This document shows positions 63,606-64,000 of a DNA stretch of 64,000 nt, piece after piece (position 1 is the stretch's first letter; the number at the start of each line of letters is the position of its first letter). This stretch comes from Loxodes magnus (lineage: Eukaryota; Ciliophora; Karyorelictea; Loxodida; Loxodidae). The notes under the pieces were generated by a model. The model saw only the letters and a program-made list of their open reading frames with translations. It did not search any database and had not been told where the DNA came from. The position numbers and the translations under genes were made by a program. The stretch spans positions 558,001-622,000 of the forward strand of contig CAMPDV010000121.1 of the NCBI GenBank assembly GCA_946699065.1, given 5' to 3'.

Positions 63606-64000
63606 ATGTTCCTTAAAAACTGTTTTCTTAACAAGAATGACTTTAAATAGAAAATATTTTTGTAATTTATCAAAATTGCAACTAAACTTAATTAGACAAA
63701 ACTTTATATCATTTTTTTATTTACGACCTAAAATATTTTTAAATTTAGCTTTGCATCAAGAAAAATATATATTACTAAAGCATCTATTTTACCATAAAAA
63801 ACCTTAAATTAATTAAAAAAATTTGCTAAAGAATCTTGCTTGTAATTTACTTGAATAAACTTAAAAGCTTATTTTTAGTAAAACTTTAATGATCTAAATA
63901 TAAAAAATATCAATAAAGAAGTAAAAATAGATGCTTTTTAAAATATTTGTTAAAAAATCAAAAGATAAGAAATGAAAAAACTGATAAAAACAAAATTAAA

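Noticed and set aside
1-64000. tRNA and 5S rRNA genes
   Set aside because: I scanned for TTCGA-type T-loops with acceptor stems and for the 5S internal box by eye and found none that fold.

Overview
The window is AT-rich nuclear DNA of a ciliate that uses a reassigned genetic code. Read with the standard code it holds only scattered ORFs of up to 120 codons. Read with TAA and TAG as Gln, and TGA as Trp or stop, it opens into long proteins with recognisable domains. That is the karyorelict (Loxodes-type) or Condylostoma-type code. GT-AG introns of only 16 nt, plus some of about 31 nt, fit such a ciliate. The genus cannot be fixed from the sequence alone.

Layout. 2-10060 (+): most of a giant surface receptor-like protein with Lin-12/Notch repeats, a Pmp-type beta-helix, a Cys-rich domain, about eight membrane helices and a Gln-rich tail; its 5' end is outside the window. 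10514-12844 and 13846-16575 (+): two unrecognised polytopic membrane proteins, separated by a short degenerate repeat and a GC-richer element carrying two copies of a foldable 60-nt motif. 16576-18990: nothing convincing. 19000-19792 (-): a coiled-coil protein with a CCHC zinc knuckle. 21271-41370: a perfect 1071-bp tandem array of 18.8 units; every unit encodes the same two-repeat Myb DNA-binding protein on the minus strand, giving 19 complete gene copies. 41371-42431 (-): a Kelch-like gene that runs into the array edge. 42596-43930 (+): a weak ORF. 45156-48828 (+): a second, 5'-complete copy of the Notch-repeat gene, 99.8% identical to the first over 2.19 kb, then broken by an inverted fragment of the membrane region (48757-49370). 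49359-52714 (+): a long unrecognised membrane protein. 53218-55261 (+): a RING-finger/coiled-coil/ubiquitin-like protein whose 3' end is a run of about 21 tiny GT-AG intron-like units separated by 3-nt spacers. 55765-56200 and 58753-59046: GC-rich islands full of hairpins, possibly structured RNAs. 59598-60420 (+): a second CCHC zinc-knuckle gene related to the one at 19 kb. 62802-63605 (+): an unrecognised ORF.

The observations most worth following are the 19-copy Myb gene array, the apparent one-codon micro-exon series at the end of the RING gene, and the code itself, which is supported by TGA/TGG exchange between duplicated segments. Most exon boundaries and 3' ends are inferred by eye and are approximate.
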